A stretch of 64,000 nt of DNA from Anastrepha obliqua. Its lineage: Eukaryota; Arthropoda; Insecta; Diptera; Tephritidae. The stretch covers positions 132,245,784 through 132,309,783 of the forward strand of contig NC_072893.1 of the NCBI RefSeq assembly GCF_027943255.1, written 5' to 3'. Shown here one piece after another: positions 11,961 through 23,100 of the stretch (position 1 is its first letter; every line of letters starts with the position of its first letter). Under the pieces are notes generated by a model, which ran no database searches, was not told where the DNA came from, and saw only the letters and a program-made list of their open reading frames with translations. A program made the translations under genes and the position numbers.

Positions 11961-11966
11961 AATAAA
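11961..11966 (+). terminator. Possible poly(A) signal of Ctr1A
   Basis: AATAAA lies 880 nt after the Ctr1A stop, downstream of the 198-codon open frame. A second AATAAA lies at 12750-12755. Confidence 0.4.
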
Positions 11967-13534
11967 AACGAAAGTTTCACTTTTTATTTGTTAAATTACA
12001 TTCACACTATTATATATACAAATATACACATACATATATATATTTTTTGCCAAAATTTGTAGCTTAAAAGTAAAACTTACTCAGCTGAACGAACATATTG
12101 CCACTTTATGGCGTTTATATTTAATTCTAATTTATTCACGAAACCAATATTATGGAGTTTTAGTATGAATTTTATTTTTCTTATTTACCCATTTGCTACT
12201 TGTTCTTATAATATTGAATTTTTTTTATTATAATCTTTTTTATTGAGAATTTTAATCGTATTAGGTCGCAAAGTATACACACAAGGCAATTTAATAGAGC
12301 AGAAACGTACATATACATATGTACCTACGCAAAGAGAGTACATAGGTACTATAAGACCAACCCACTTAGATACAGAAATGTGCATGTTTGTATTTGAAAA
12401 ATTGTTACAGATTTGAGTGCGAAACGCAAATTATTGCAAGTATTATCGTATATTGCATTGTTAAGTTAGGATTGATTACAGTGAAGAAAAAATGTGCTAT
12501 AATATAAAGCTCTACAACAACGCATTTTAAGTATATACATATGTACATTAAGGAAAATATTTTAAAGGAATCAAAACAATGCCCGTGGCTAATGACTTGT
12601 GTTATGGAATTAGTTTTGAGAACCAAAAGGGCCCTAAATTATACACTGCTACAAATATACATGCATATATTCGCACACACATCCATGCATACATCATACA
12701 TATGTATAATATTACGAGAAAATTTTTCAAACTTACTGTGTATACTTCAAATAAAGACAAAAATATTCTTTAACTAACTGGTACTATTTTGGATCATTCA
12801 TAAACGTATGTATGTATATGTGTATAACCACAATCAAATGTTCATAAATATTGAAAAAAATGTTTTTTGTATTAAAAATCAAATGGCAAACTATTTGAAA
12901 TCATCTTCAAGTTAAAGCAATTTTAAATATCATTTGATACCCAATTTTTTTTACATTTATTTTATGCTTTGTATTTCGATACAGTATGGCACCATTATTT
13001 CAATAAAAAATAAATTTGGTTATTAAACGGTACAGAAACGGTAAACAACAAAATACAAATAAACAATATTACAATTTTAATTTGTCTATTCATTAAAACT
13101 TAACATCGTTATAAATTTTTTTCGGAGTATTCTTTATTCAATCCTTGTTCATATGAACCTAATTTTGGGATTATATTATCATTAAAAATATATTTTTTAA
13201 ACGAAATAGATGAAACAATATGGTATGAAAAAATTACATTGTGTTCAAGCGCCTCAAAGATATGCAATTTTCAATAATATTTTATCACAATTAGGTTCAT
13301 ATTCTTAGGAAACATATTGAAGAAGTTATGACTTTCCCAATCTCACCCCAGGCACCTTCTTGTTTTTATTTCCTTTTTTTGTTTGAAACTTCTGCTGTCT
13401 CATTCAAATAAAATTGATTCCCATAAAATTAAATTTTAAATCTCTTGTTTAGTGTATCTAGAACGTGGAGATAAACGTGTCTGCAAAATAGAGACTACGC
13501 GTGATAACTCACATTTATATTGTATATACTCGTA
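11967..13534. other. AT-rich spacer
   Basis: No coding or RNA gene is supported. A second AATAAA at 12750-12755 could end a longer Ctr1A transcript. Short frames here are AT-driven. Confidence 0.4.
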
Positions 13535-14369
13535 CACTCGTGGACACGCAAACATAACCACCTCACCTTTCTCACCTTTTCCCCAATTACTGCGCTTTGG
13601 TTTACCAAATCTTTCTGAAAATCGAAACATCTACAAAATAGAAAATAATGCAGTTATATAATATGCAGTTGAACCGTCTTTGGTAGCAATAACTGCTTAG
13701 ACCCAGGCAGGCATTGAAGCAACGAGGTTTTCAAAAATTTCGTTCGGAATTTCCCGTTCCCATACCGTATTAGGCACTTTTTTCTGTTCTGCCTTAAAGT
13801 TTGATCTGTTTTGAGCCACTTTCTTTATCATCGTGCGCCATAGGTGCTTAATCGCAAACATTTTCTACATCTGTAGGAAACAAAATGGCGGCACTTGCCA
13901 TAAACATGCGAATATATCGTTGGTTAAATACCGTATAAAATCTTACCGATTTAGCTCGATGACATGGTGCGGATTGAATACAACTTTTCCAAAATTTTAG
14001 CGTTCATCATTCCATCAATAAAAAGTAAAGCATCCCGTATATAGAAAGAAAACCATGCCCGGATCCATGCCCATATGGTAAATGATCATTGCAGTGCGAA
14101 TTAAATCTACTTTCACCCGACCATAGTTCCGTTTTCCACTGCTCCAAGGACCAGATACGGCGCATTTTTGTCTATTCCAACCAAGATAGTCTAATTTTTG
14201 TAGACTACTAAAATGCATTTGTCAATATTTTTCACTTCAACTTCAAAAAAGAAAACACTTAAGATCAAAATAAAAATTTAAATCATTTCGACCAGAACTG
14301 CTAAAACTGCAGTTAAAATGCATATTTACATGATAAAGTTTACTCCTTCGGTTTGCGTGGCCACGAGTG
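13535..14369 (-). mobile_element. Tc1-like DNA transposon, deleted and inactive
   Basis: The element has terminal inverted repeats CACTCGTGGACACGCAAAC (left) and CACTCGTGGCCACGCAAAC (right, reverse strand), 18 of 19 matching, each flanked by TA, the Tc1/mariner target duplication. On the minus strand, pieces of a Tc1 transposase are seen in shifted frames: RRIWSLEQWKTELWSGESRFN (family motif WSDES), a MNAKI block, a KHLW block, and the end ENLVASMPAWV-AVIATKDGSTAY. The first catalytic Asp of WSDES is Gly here. At 835 bp the copy is about half the size expected for a complete Tc1 element and lacks the DNA-binding domain. Confidence 0.82.
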
Positions 14370-15256
14370 TACATACATACATATTTTTTCAATAAATAAA
14401 TAAAAGCCAATGTCACGCTAGATATTATCAACGAGTGAAGAGAAGTAATTTATTAATTTATACCTAGAGTTAAATGGTACAGACACTAGGAAAAATTTCA
14501 AAATATAAAAATTTTTTAGTTTTTAGTATAATACTTACTTAAGGGTAAATTCCAGTAACATTATGCTAAATTATTACACAATAAATAGTACTTCAATATA
14601 TAATAGAGCACTGATTTGAATTCGATAAAGCTAAATGTTAAAAAAAATCGAGAAGGAATTGAACTCCTACAGAGCTCTATTAATTGGGTGATTAGCATTG
14701 CAAAGCCTTTTATATAAACCTACACGAAAAGTATCGAAACTGCGAAGGTTTCTACATGGCACATTAAAATCAATTAACCGAAGAAGGGACGAGTAGGCGA
14801 TTTGACCCGAAAGGGTAAAGGATTATAAGATGGAATCAGTTCAAAACAATGTAAGGAGTACAATGCAAAACGTACAAATATTTTATGCACTCTGTCCAAT
14901 CGATTTATATGAATAGTGTGATGTGGTATCCAGATAAAGCAGCGTATTCCAATTTAGACCGAACAAATGAAGAGAATAGAATCTTAAGTATATATGGGTC
15001 AAAGATTGCGAAGAATGTACGAATACGATATAATAAATAATGCCCCTGTTCCGCTAAATATCCAAACTAAATTTGCAGGTTTTTTTATATTTTTTTCACT
15101 TTTATTCTTTTATTCATGCAATAATGCAGTTTTAATGAGCTGCGGAAACGTCTAAAAAATATATTTACTTTCACATCTGAATATATATAGTACCGTGAGT
15201 AGGTACAATAAAAAATGCTTTTGTTGCTAGCATTACATACACACATATTACACAAA
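14370..15256. other. AT-rich spacer
   Basis: Nothing is supported apart from the probable 3' end of the phosphatase gene to the right. Confidence 0.4.
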
Positions 15257-15262
15257 TTTATT
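15257..15262 (-). terminator. Possible poly(A) signal of phosphatase A
   Basis: AATAAA on the minus strand, about 240 nt after the stop codon of the phosphatase gene. Confidence 0.4.
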
Positions 15263-15502
15263 TACACCCACATCTAACACTTCTTACACAAATGTTTACA
15301 AATACAAATTACAGTTATGGGAAGTATTTTGTTAATTGCAACAATGAGAAGTACACAAAGTCAAATTACAATTCATGCACACAAAGTCATTGAGGAATAA
15401 AACGCAATTAGCTAATACTAGGCACACCACGACACTTGTTAGTATTGAGTTGACATACGTAGTTTAGTGAAATTGCAAATTTTCTAGTCATCAATTTACA
15501 CT

Positions 15503-16336
15503 CTACTGTTTGGTTGACTCAGACTTGGGCTCGTCTGCATCTCCATCATCCAATGTGGCGTCACGTTCCACCAATTGTTTCAGCAATTCAAAACCACTCT
15601 TCCACTTAATAATGTCCGCCCGCAAATCCATTTTATCTCGGTGTGCTGTAATCTTTTTGTCCAACGCGAAATCTCGCCGTGGACAAGCTATGTCGCCCTG
15701 TCGCAGTTTCAGCACTGGACACAGGTCATTGTGGCCATCACCGACGTATATGATGCGCTCGTATTGCGTATTATCACGCAAATTTCGTTTGGCCACAAAA
15801 TGTTCCAATATTTTACCTTTGCACAAGTTAGAAGCGCTTAATTTACATTCGGTCTGATGGTGATAGGGGCGTACATGCAGCAAGCCATCGTTGTCAAAGT
15901 ATGCTGGATTTGTGAATATACTTTCGAAACAATTTGTCAGACCATGCGCCTCCAGCCATTCTGTTATGAAGATGGTGTTCGAGTCACTGATAATGATTAG
16001 ATCGTATTTGTTTTCCGGCGCTTGATGCAGCCGCTTCAGCAATCGCACAAAACCAGGTACTTCCGGTATGCCGCGTATTTTGTCGCGAATCGATTGTGGC
16101 GAATAACATTGCTTATGCAAGCGTCGAAAAACATCAGCCATGTATTCTTGCCATCCTTGTTTGTGAATAATAGTATCACTGGGAAACTTATCGACTGGTA
16201 ACAGGTCCCGCACAACTGTGTCCGTATTATCATCCACCACAGTGCAGTCAAAATCAAAAGCGACCAAGCGGCGTGAAACTCTTGGAAGCATCTTGCAGTT
16301 TGCCATAATCGAGCTATTTGACTTTTGAATAAACAA
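15503..16336 (-). CDS. PHOSPHO1/2-type HAD phosphatase A
   Basis: An intronless 277-residue member of the PHOSPHO branch of the haloacid dehalogenase superfamily, whose known members hydrolyse phosphoethanolamine/phosphocholine or pyridoxal 5'-phosphate. Motif I is DFDCT (Asp28 nucleophile, Asp30 acid/base), motif II is IISDSNT, the motif III lysine is in LCKGKIL, and motif IV is the standard VGDGHNDLCP. Met1 and Met11 are both possible starts; vertebrate relatives begin close to motif I, which favours Met11 or Met16. The C-terminal tail is acidic and Lys/Ser-rich (DDGDADEPKSESTKQ). The substrate cannot be told from sequence. A second family member lies at 37276-38031. I recall CG12237 as the Drosophila relative, unchecked. 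Confidence 0.93.
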   Translation of the reverse strand: MFIQKSNSSIMANCKMLPRVSRRLVAFDFDCTVVDDNTDTVVRDLLPVDKFPSDTIIHKQGWQEYMADVFRRLHKQCYSPQSIRDKIRGIPEVPGFVRLLKRLHQAPENKYDLIIISDSNTIFITEWLEAHGLTNCFESIFTNPAYFDNDGLLHVRPYHHQTECKLSASNLCKGKILEHFVAKRNLRDNTQYERIIYVGDGHNDLCPVLKLRQGDIACPRRDFALDKKITAHRDKMDLRADIIKWKSGFELLKQLVERDATLDDGDADEPKSESTKQ

Positions 16337-16800
16337 TCAAACGCAAAACATCCCAAGCTTGTGGGTGACTGTCAGGTAAATGCGAACAAGCAGCTGACTT
16401 TCTAATGGTTGCGCTCACCTAGTTTTGCATAGATGTGTGAATGAGTGGGTGGGAAATTTTTGCACCAGGAAATTTCTAAATTTATTTAGAGGTCACAAGT
16501 TTGACCTTTACTTTGGATTAAAAGCTAACAACTTAATAACATTACTTAATTCAATTTTCAAAACGCTTTAATAACAGAAAACAGAGAACGCAGAGATGGT
16601 CTAAAACGGAAGCTCGTTTCGAAAATATACACAAATATACCAAATGACAAAATATTAGCAGAGTAGTATTTTTCATGCATGAGAGATTTTAAAAACAGAA
16701 ACAAAAAATAAAGAACATTGGATAAATCCAAATCAGCAGTTGGGATATCAGAGCAGAGAACGTAAATTGATAGAGAAGGCTCAGAGAACGTTAATGTATA
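16337..16800. other. Spacer upstream of phosphatase A
   Basis: The 5' flank of phosphatase A should include its promoter. No motif could be placed with confidence, and the rest is AT-rich and non-coding. Confidence 0.35.
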
Positions 16801-16999
16801 CAATGTATCAGGGCCGTGGAGAGAGTATTCGGGCCCCGGGGGAAACTTGAGATGCGGGCCCCTTCAAATTATGTCTAATTCATATAATTCGAATTACTCT
16901 CGAGTCCGGGCCCTCTGAAAACTCCGGGCCCTCTGAAAACTCCGGGCCCGGGGGAAAAAGTACCCAATCCCTCCCCCTCTCGTCGAGCCTGCAATGTAT
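16801..16999. mobile_element. hAT-type MITE with 8-bp target duplication
   Basis: The element at 16809-16991 is 183 bp. It is flanked by perfect 8-bp direct repeats CAATGTAT at 16801-16808 and 16992-16999, the duplication length made by hAT transposases. Terminal inverted repeats are CAGGGCCGTGGAGAGAG and, from the other end, CAGGCTCGACGAGAGGG (12 of 17 match, CAGG start). The interior is GC-rich in an AT-rich setting, with repeated CTCCGGGCCCTCTGAAAA and GGGCCCGGGG palindromes. It has no coding capacity. Confidence 0.85.
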
Positions 17000-17372
17000 A
17001 CATTATTCTCTGGGGATATAACAACAGAGGCAAAATATTTTTCGGTTTTTGCATTGTTTAGTGTAATTTAAATAAATTTGATAATTTATAGAACTACTGT
17101 TCCTATCTGTTTAATTTGCATTGGATAAATCGGTATAAAATTAAAGAATGATCTGAGAAAATTATTCTTAATAAGTCTTACACCATTCTTTATTTAAAAA
17201 AATTTTAAATTTAGCAACAATTCTCCTAATTTTGTAGGTGATAATCATGTATAAAAAGATCCCTAAATACTAAGGTCCGTCTAAATTTTTGAAACGCATT
17301 TCCGCTCATATTTCTCACGAGTAGAACTAAGTAGGAGCGATACGTGGAATAATTCCGCACCCTCATTAAAAC
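17000..17372. other. Spacer
   Basis: AT-rich with no recognisable gene. The right half may be the outer arm of the inverted-repeat element that follows. Confidence 0.35.
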
Positions 17373-19086
17373 CCTCCGGGGGATTCTGCAGTTTCCGTGG
17401 CGCCGCAATCTGACGACGGATTCTTATAGAACTCGACAAAAGAAAACGAAATGATTAAGTAAAATTTTTTGATATTTCGCTTAGTTTTCGAGATATTTAA
17501 TAAAAAAGGTCTCAAAATGCCCTTTGCAACTTCACTATAATTTGCCTATTACGCTATATATTTTTTAACACTTCAATAAAATTCACGAAATATACACTCA
17601 CACGCGTGTTTTTACTTATTTTTATCCTTATATTCGAATTATTTCTATTAAAATAAAATGCAAATGCATTTGTCCATGCAGTAACTTTCCAATTTTAAAC
17701 GCGAGTAAGAAGAAGATTGGAATGACGACAGTATGGTGTTGCCGGATGCCTGCGAATGAAACAAAAATATGAACCAAAATCTGAACAAAAATTAAGGCCG
17801 AAGGCCGCCCACGCGAAAAGGTGTTCTACGCAAAAATACTGTGGATTGCGTAGCCGGAGTTGGACTGATGAGGGTTATTTTTTTGAAGCGCGGCCGAAGG
17901 CCGCCCACGCGAAAAGAAGTTCTACGCAAAAATACTGTGGATTGCGTAGCCGGAGTTGGACTGATGAGGGTTATTTTTTTGAAGCGCGGCCGAAGGCCGC
18001 CCACGCGAAAAGGTGTTCTACGCAAAAATACTGTGGATTGCGTAGCCGGAGTTGGACTGATGAGGGTTATTTTTTTGAAGCGCGGCCGAAGGCCGCCCAC
18101 GCGAAAAGGTGTTCTACGCAAAAATACTGTGGATTGCGTAGCCGGAGTTGGACTGATGAGGGTTATTTTTTTGAAGCGCGGCCGAAGGCCGCCCACGCGA
18201 AAAGGTGTTCTACGCAAAAATACTGTGGATTGCGTAGCCGGAGTTGGACTGATGAGGGTTATTTTTTTGAAGCGCGGCCGAAGGCCGCCCACGCGAAAAG
18301 GTGTTCTACGCAAAAATACTGTGGATTGCGTAGCCGGAGTTGGACTGATGAGGGTTATTTTTTTGAAGCACGGCCGAAGGCCGCCCACGCGAAAAGGTGT
18401 TCTACGCAAAAATACTGTGGATTGCGTAGCCGGAGTTGGACTGATAAGGGTTATTTTTTTGAAGCGCGGCCGAAGGCCGCCCACGCGAAAAGGTGTTCTA
18501 CGCAAAAATACTGTGGATTGCTTAGCCGGAGTTGGACTGATGAGGGTTATTTTTTTGAAGCGCGGCCGAAGGCCGCCCACGCGAAAAGGTGTTCTACGCA
18601 AAAATACTGTGGATTGCGTAGCCGGAGTTGGACTGATGAGGGTTATTTTTTTGAAGCGCGGCCGAAGGCCGCCCACGCGAAAAGAAGTTCTACGCAAAAA
18701 TACTGTGTTAATTAATTTAATTTTAATTACTTTATTATTTTTTGAGATACGCTTAATATCATTGTTTTTAAGTTTGAATGAGTTGTATGTTTTTATTTTC
18801 AAAATTATTTCTCAACTTAAAATTAGAGCAAAAAATACTGCAGTTTTACAATGAATTTTCTACTGAACATCTCTGCATACGAACTTCGTTTTTATTTCAG
18901 GTGTACGGCAACACCAACTTTGCGCTAAATTAGTGAACTTTAACATTAAATTACTCGAAAACTAAGCGAAATATCAAAAAATTTTACTTGTTCTTTTCGT
19001 TTTCTTTTGTCGAGTTCTATAAGGAACCGTCGTCAGATTGCGGCGCCACGGAAACAGCAGTATTGCCACCCTCCGGAGGCTTATAG
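17373..19086. mobile_element. Long inverted-repeat (foldback-like) element with internal tandem array
   Basis: Two inverted arms flank a tandem array. Arm cores are 17391-17500 and 18948-19055, with about 7 mismatches in 110 bases (GTTTCCGTGGCGCCGCAATC, then TAGAACTCGACAAAAGAAAACGAAA, then TTTTTTGATATTTCGCTTAGTTTTCGAG). Weaker pairing continues outward to the CCTCCGG blocks near 17374 and 19070. It also continues inward: GGTGTTGCCG before the array pairs with CGGCAACACC at about 18905. The left arm contains extra sequence. No target duplication or transposase was found, so the superfamily is unknown. Foldback or Galileo-like architecture is the closest known plan. Confidence 0.7.
17795..18707. 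repeat. 96-bp tandem array, about 9.5 units
   Basis: Ten unit starts (GGCCGAAGGCCGCCCACGCG) lie at 96-bp spacing with near-identical copies; the last unit is cut after TACTGTG. Each unit holds a perfect 6-bp-stem hairpin, GCGGCC-GAA-GGCCGC. The second and last units share GAAGTTC where the others have GGTGTTC. Because 96 is a multiple of three and the unit lacks stops in several frames, long repeat frames appear on both strands (319, 337 and 336 codons). These follow from the repeat structure and are not evidence for proteins. Confidence 0.95.
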
Positions 19087-19206
19087 TTTTTTAAGAAAGT
19101 TATTGTTAAAACTGCGGAAACTAGCGAAAAGTTAGTTCTGCAAGACATCTGAAAAGAAGGAACTGGAAGGGTGTTTTTTAATCCGTAAAATTTTTGCATA
19201 AGACGT

Positions 19207-19302
19207 TTTATGAGTCCAACTCTGCCTGTGCCGTCCACAAAATTTTTGCATAGAACTCCTTTCTGCGTAGACAGCTTCGTCACGCTCCAAAAATATCCCT
19301 CG
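19207..19302 (-). repeat. Single diverged copy of the 96-bp unit, outside the element
   Basis: Read on the minus strand, this segment aligns along its length with one array unit. Shared blocks include TATTTTTGGAGCG, CTACGC, AAAGGAGTTCTATGCAAAAAT, TGTGGA and AGAGTTGGACT. It sits about 120 bp beyond the right arm, inverted relative to the array, inside a 108-codon open frame (19017-19343) that ends within the arm. Confidence 0.7.
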
Positions 19303-19343
19303 TAAATTAAACCGTCATATGTATTCGGGTAGTCTGAACCCAT

Positions 19344-20103
19344 AAAAACTCCCCTTCCCTATCATTAGCATTGAATTGAAATACTTATTTTTTGTTCGTA
19401 TTTTTATTTTCATTTGCAGGCGTCTGGCAGCACAGGTTTATTGTCAGTTCCAAAGAATTATTTTCGCTTAAAATTGGAAAGCGATGATATTCATAGATGT
19501 ATTGCATTTAATTTTCATTGAAATATTTTTTTTATTGTTTTTATTGAAAACATGTGTATGACTGCATATTTCATTAATTGAAATTAAGTCTAGAATAACA
19601 TATGTATAATGTGCCATACTGTTGTGAAATTAATGTAGGCAAATAAAACCACACTCTAAGTGGAAATATCGCAATAATATTTTCTACAAACGCAATTTCA
19701 CACAAGTGCGAACCTCAAGTAAAGTTTTGTGTGCCGATTTTTATCATCAAACCTACAACCCTGCCAATTGGCTTGTTTTGGGTAATTTCTCTCCCTTTTT
19801 AAATTTCCTTTTACTACCCTTTAAAACACGCTCCGTAGAGTAAAAACAGCTGTTCGTTTTCTTAGCAAAATGTAAATAAAACATAGGGGCAAACGTCAAC
19901 ACCACTACTGCAAATAAATTTTGGTTTTCGTGGTCGTGCGCATAGCATAGCAAAGTGTTTTAGTAGTCTGCATCGCACAGTGCAGTCTAACGTACGTTCG
20001 CAATTGAAGGTGTACGTTGAAAAGCTGTCATCATTAATTCCATAAATTGTGTCCTGGCATAGTAGTAAATAGTAAGATTTGGTTTCAAGAAGAAGTTTCC
20101 AAA
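19344..20103. other. Spacer and DUSP12 5' region
   Basis: No gene is supported. The last 200 bases should contain the DUSP12 promoter and 5' UTR. The reading frame of DUSP12 extends upstream to an ATG at 20047, but the ATG at 20104 has the better context. Confidence 0.35.
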
Positions 20104-23100
20104 ATGGAAGTGGAGCGCAGCTCAGCGCAAGCACAAGTGAATACGACAACTGCTGCTGGTAGCAGTACTGGCGCAACAGTTGCATTAGGTTCGGCCGAGA
20201 AATGTGCAACAATTGCTAATATCAAAAACCAGCAACATCGGCGATTACAAGATGTCGGTACTCTACAGCGGGAAGACTTCGATGGCGGACCAGTGAGTGT
20301 AGATGAAATCGAACCGGGACTCTACTTGGGTATGACTGCTGAATATGTACCATGGAATGATCAATCATCCATTCTCTTCTGCTGTAGGTAATTTGACAGC
20401 AGCAACTCACATGGAAACGTTGAAAAATTTTAAGATCACACATATTTTGACTCTGGACTCAGTTCCTTTACCGCAACATATAACACAAGCGAGCTTCCTA
20501 ACAACCAAATACGTGCACAGTAAGTTGTGTTTCGCTTTCCTTACCAAACACTACAATCATATCACGATGTTCTAACTGAAGCACAAACATTTTCATGAAT
20601 GAGTCGTAACAAAATTTCAAACCAGTTTGTATGATAGTGTGATACAAAAAGAATTGCTTAGAAAATTTAAAATTATTTCTGTCCTTCAGCATAGAAAGGA
20701 ATTTTTAAAGATATATTTTGCCACCTATAAATCTTAAATCAGCATTCGTGTGTGCACATACACATGACATTCCAGGGCGTCGTACTTAAAGCTTCACAAT
20801 GATTTTATTTAAGGACTTACATGTATCGAAATAACAAGAATTGAGCACATGAATTTAATGTCAAAGGGCCTTCTAATATAGTAGCACCGAATTGTGCTCT
20901 ACTAATATTATTGCATGACAATCACGCACAGAGCTATATAAAGGGCCCGTTGGGATAAAGCCTTACAACTGGTTGCAAGGAAAACCCTGCCGAGACAGTT
21001 TCAACAAACTAAGCTTTTAATATCCTGACGAGTATCCTTTATGATGCACACACTAATGCACGTATTTGCATAGCCGGGTACTCGCATATGCCAACATGCC
21101 AATGCGCGGTAGCCGAACATGCAATTTAGCCATATTGGCACGCAATTTCATCAGCAGACGCACAGGCATGTGGATGAGTATTGCGTTTCGCCTATCCCTC
21201 TGTCGCTGACTGTTAGCGCCTTATATACGCTTCATCACATTCACCCTCCCCTGCACCCGTTGTGTGTGCGTATGCATTGTTGTTGTTGTTGTTATTGTAG
21301 CAGTATCTTTGCTCTGTCAGTATAGTGTAATCACCGGTCGTCTTCTTCTAGCTCATCTAACGGTAGGCCCAGGAAACTGGCTGTTTCGACGGGTTGGGTA
21401 CAGAGGGACAGAGGTGTTAGATGAGTGGGTTTGATGGGGCATGTGAAAAGGTAGTTAGTGTCGTGCGGGGTGCCTTTACATGCCGGACATATGTTTAGTA
21501 TGTCGGGCTCGATTCTGGATAAGTAGGAGTTTAACCTACTACAGTATCCAGAACGTAATTGTGCCAAGGTTACGCGGGACTCTCGGGGAAGCTGGAGCTC
21601 TTCGTCTGCAATTGGTGGTGGTTGGACTCCGAAAACGGCATTCGGGGGTCGGGAGTTTAGGAAGGTGGTAAGGGTCTCCCGATGAATGTCGTTTATGTCC
21701 TGTCTGTACACTGTCTGATTCTGGAGTGGTCTGTCTTTTTTGTCCAGGATCTTGTCCACGTAATATAGTTGAGGAAGTGCCTCCTGATGTGTCTGGGAGG
21801 TGGCTCAGGCTCAAGCAAGTGTCTGCAATGGTGAGGCCTACGGTGACACCCTAGCAGAAACTGCTTGCTGAGCAGTTTGTTATGCTCCTTCACAGGAAGC
21901 ATGTGAGCCTCGTCATGCAGGTGTTGTATAGGGGTCATCAGGAGACATCCTGTCGCGGTCCTTATTGCAGTATTTTGGCAGGTCTGTAGCTTCGTCCACT
22001 GCGTATCACTGGTTCCAGGCGACCAGACACGCGCAGCATAGTTAAGAACCGGTCGGCCTATTGCTTTGAAAGTCGACAGAAACATTTATTTGTCTTTGCC
22101 CCAAGTGCTGCCGGCAAGCGACTTGAGGACCTTGTTGCGATTCTGTACTCTCGTTGCAATAGCGGTTGTGTGCGCTGAGAAGGAGAGCAAACTGTCAAAG
22201 GTGACTCCCAATATTCTGGGGTTGTTTACCGTCGGTATTGGGGTATCATCGACGTGTACCTGAAGTTGCAGCTTTACCTCCTTTGTCCAGGTGGTTAAAA
22301 GGGTCGCCGTGGATTTAGTGGAAGAAAGTTGTAGGTTTCTCTCAGTGAAGAAGCGAGAAAGGCGGGCGAGGTAGTCGTTTACTTTTGTGCATAGGCCATC
22401 AATGTCATTGCCCGACGCCATTATCGTGCAGTCGTCGGCGTATGAGACCAGTGAGACTCCCTCTGATGGCTGGGCGAATTTCGAAATGTAGAAATTAAAA
22501 AGTAAGAGTGAAAGGACACTACCCTGCGGTACTCCTTGCTTTATTTTTCTCTGTTTTGACGTTTGGTCTCGAAATATCACCGACGAGTGACGACCACTCA
22601 GGTAGTTCGTGGTCCACCTCTTCAGCCCTGGCGGGAGTGTCGACTGTAAAATGTCATGTAGTAGCGTGGCGTGGCTGACTGTATCGAAATCGTTTTGTAA
22701 GTCCAACACTACTAGGACAGTCCTCTCGCAGGGGCGGTTTTGGTTTAGTCCGTGTTTATGACGGTGAGTGCTGTGGTGGTGCTGTGCACTCTTCGGAAAC
22801 CATGCTGGTGTGAGGCTGGAGTCAGGTGTTCTGTGAGGAGTGGGAGTAGAAGGGCTTCAAGAGTCTTCACTACTGAGGAAAGGAGAGTTATCGGACGATA
22901 GGACTCCCCTTGGTTGGCGGGTTTCCCTGGCTTCAGTAGTGGGACCACTCTCCCTAATTTCCACTTATCAGGAATGATGAGAGTGGCCATAGACAGGTTG
23001 AAGACCTTAGTGAGAAATTCTACTCCCAATGGACCCAGCTTTTTCAGCATCAGCATGTTTAGTCCGTCAGGGCCAATGGCTTTAGATGGTTTCATATTTT

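Noticed and set aside
17795..18707. CRISPR-like array
   Set aside because: Units are contiguous and near-identical with no unique spacers, and the context is eukaryotic.
17756..18854. Long open frames of 319-337 codons on both strands
   Set aside because: They come from a stop-free repeat unit whose length (96) is divisible by three; being open in three or more frames at once argues against any one being a gene.
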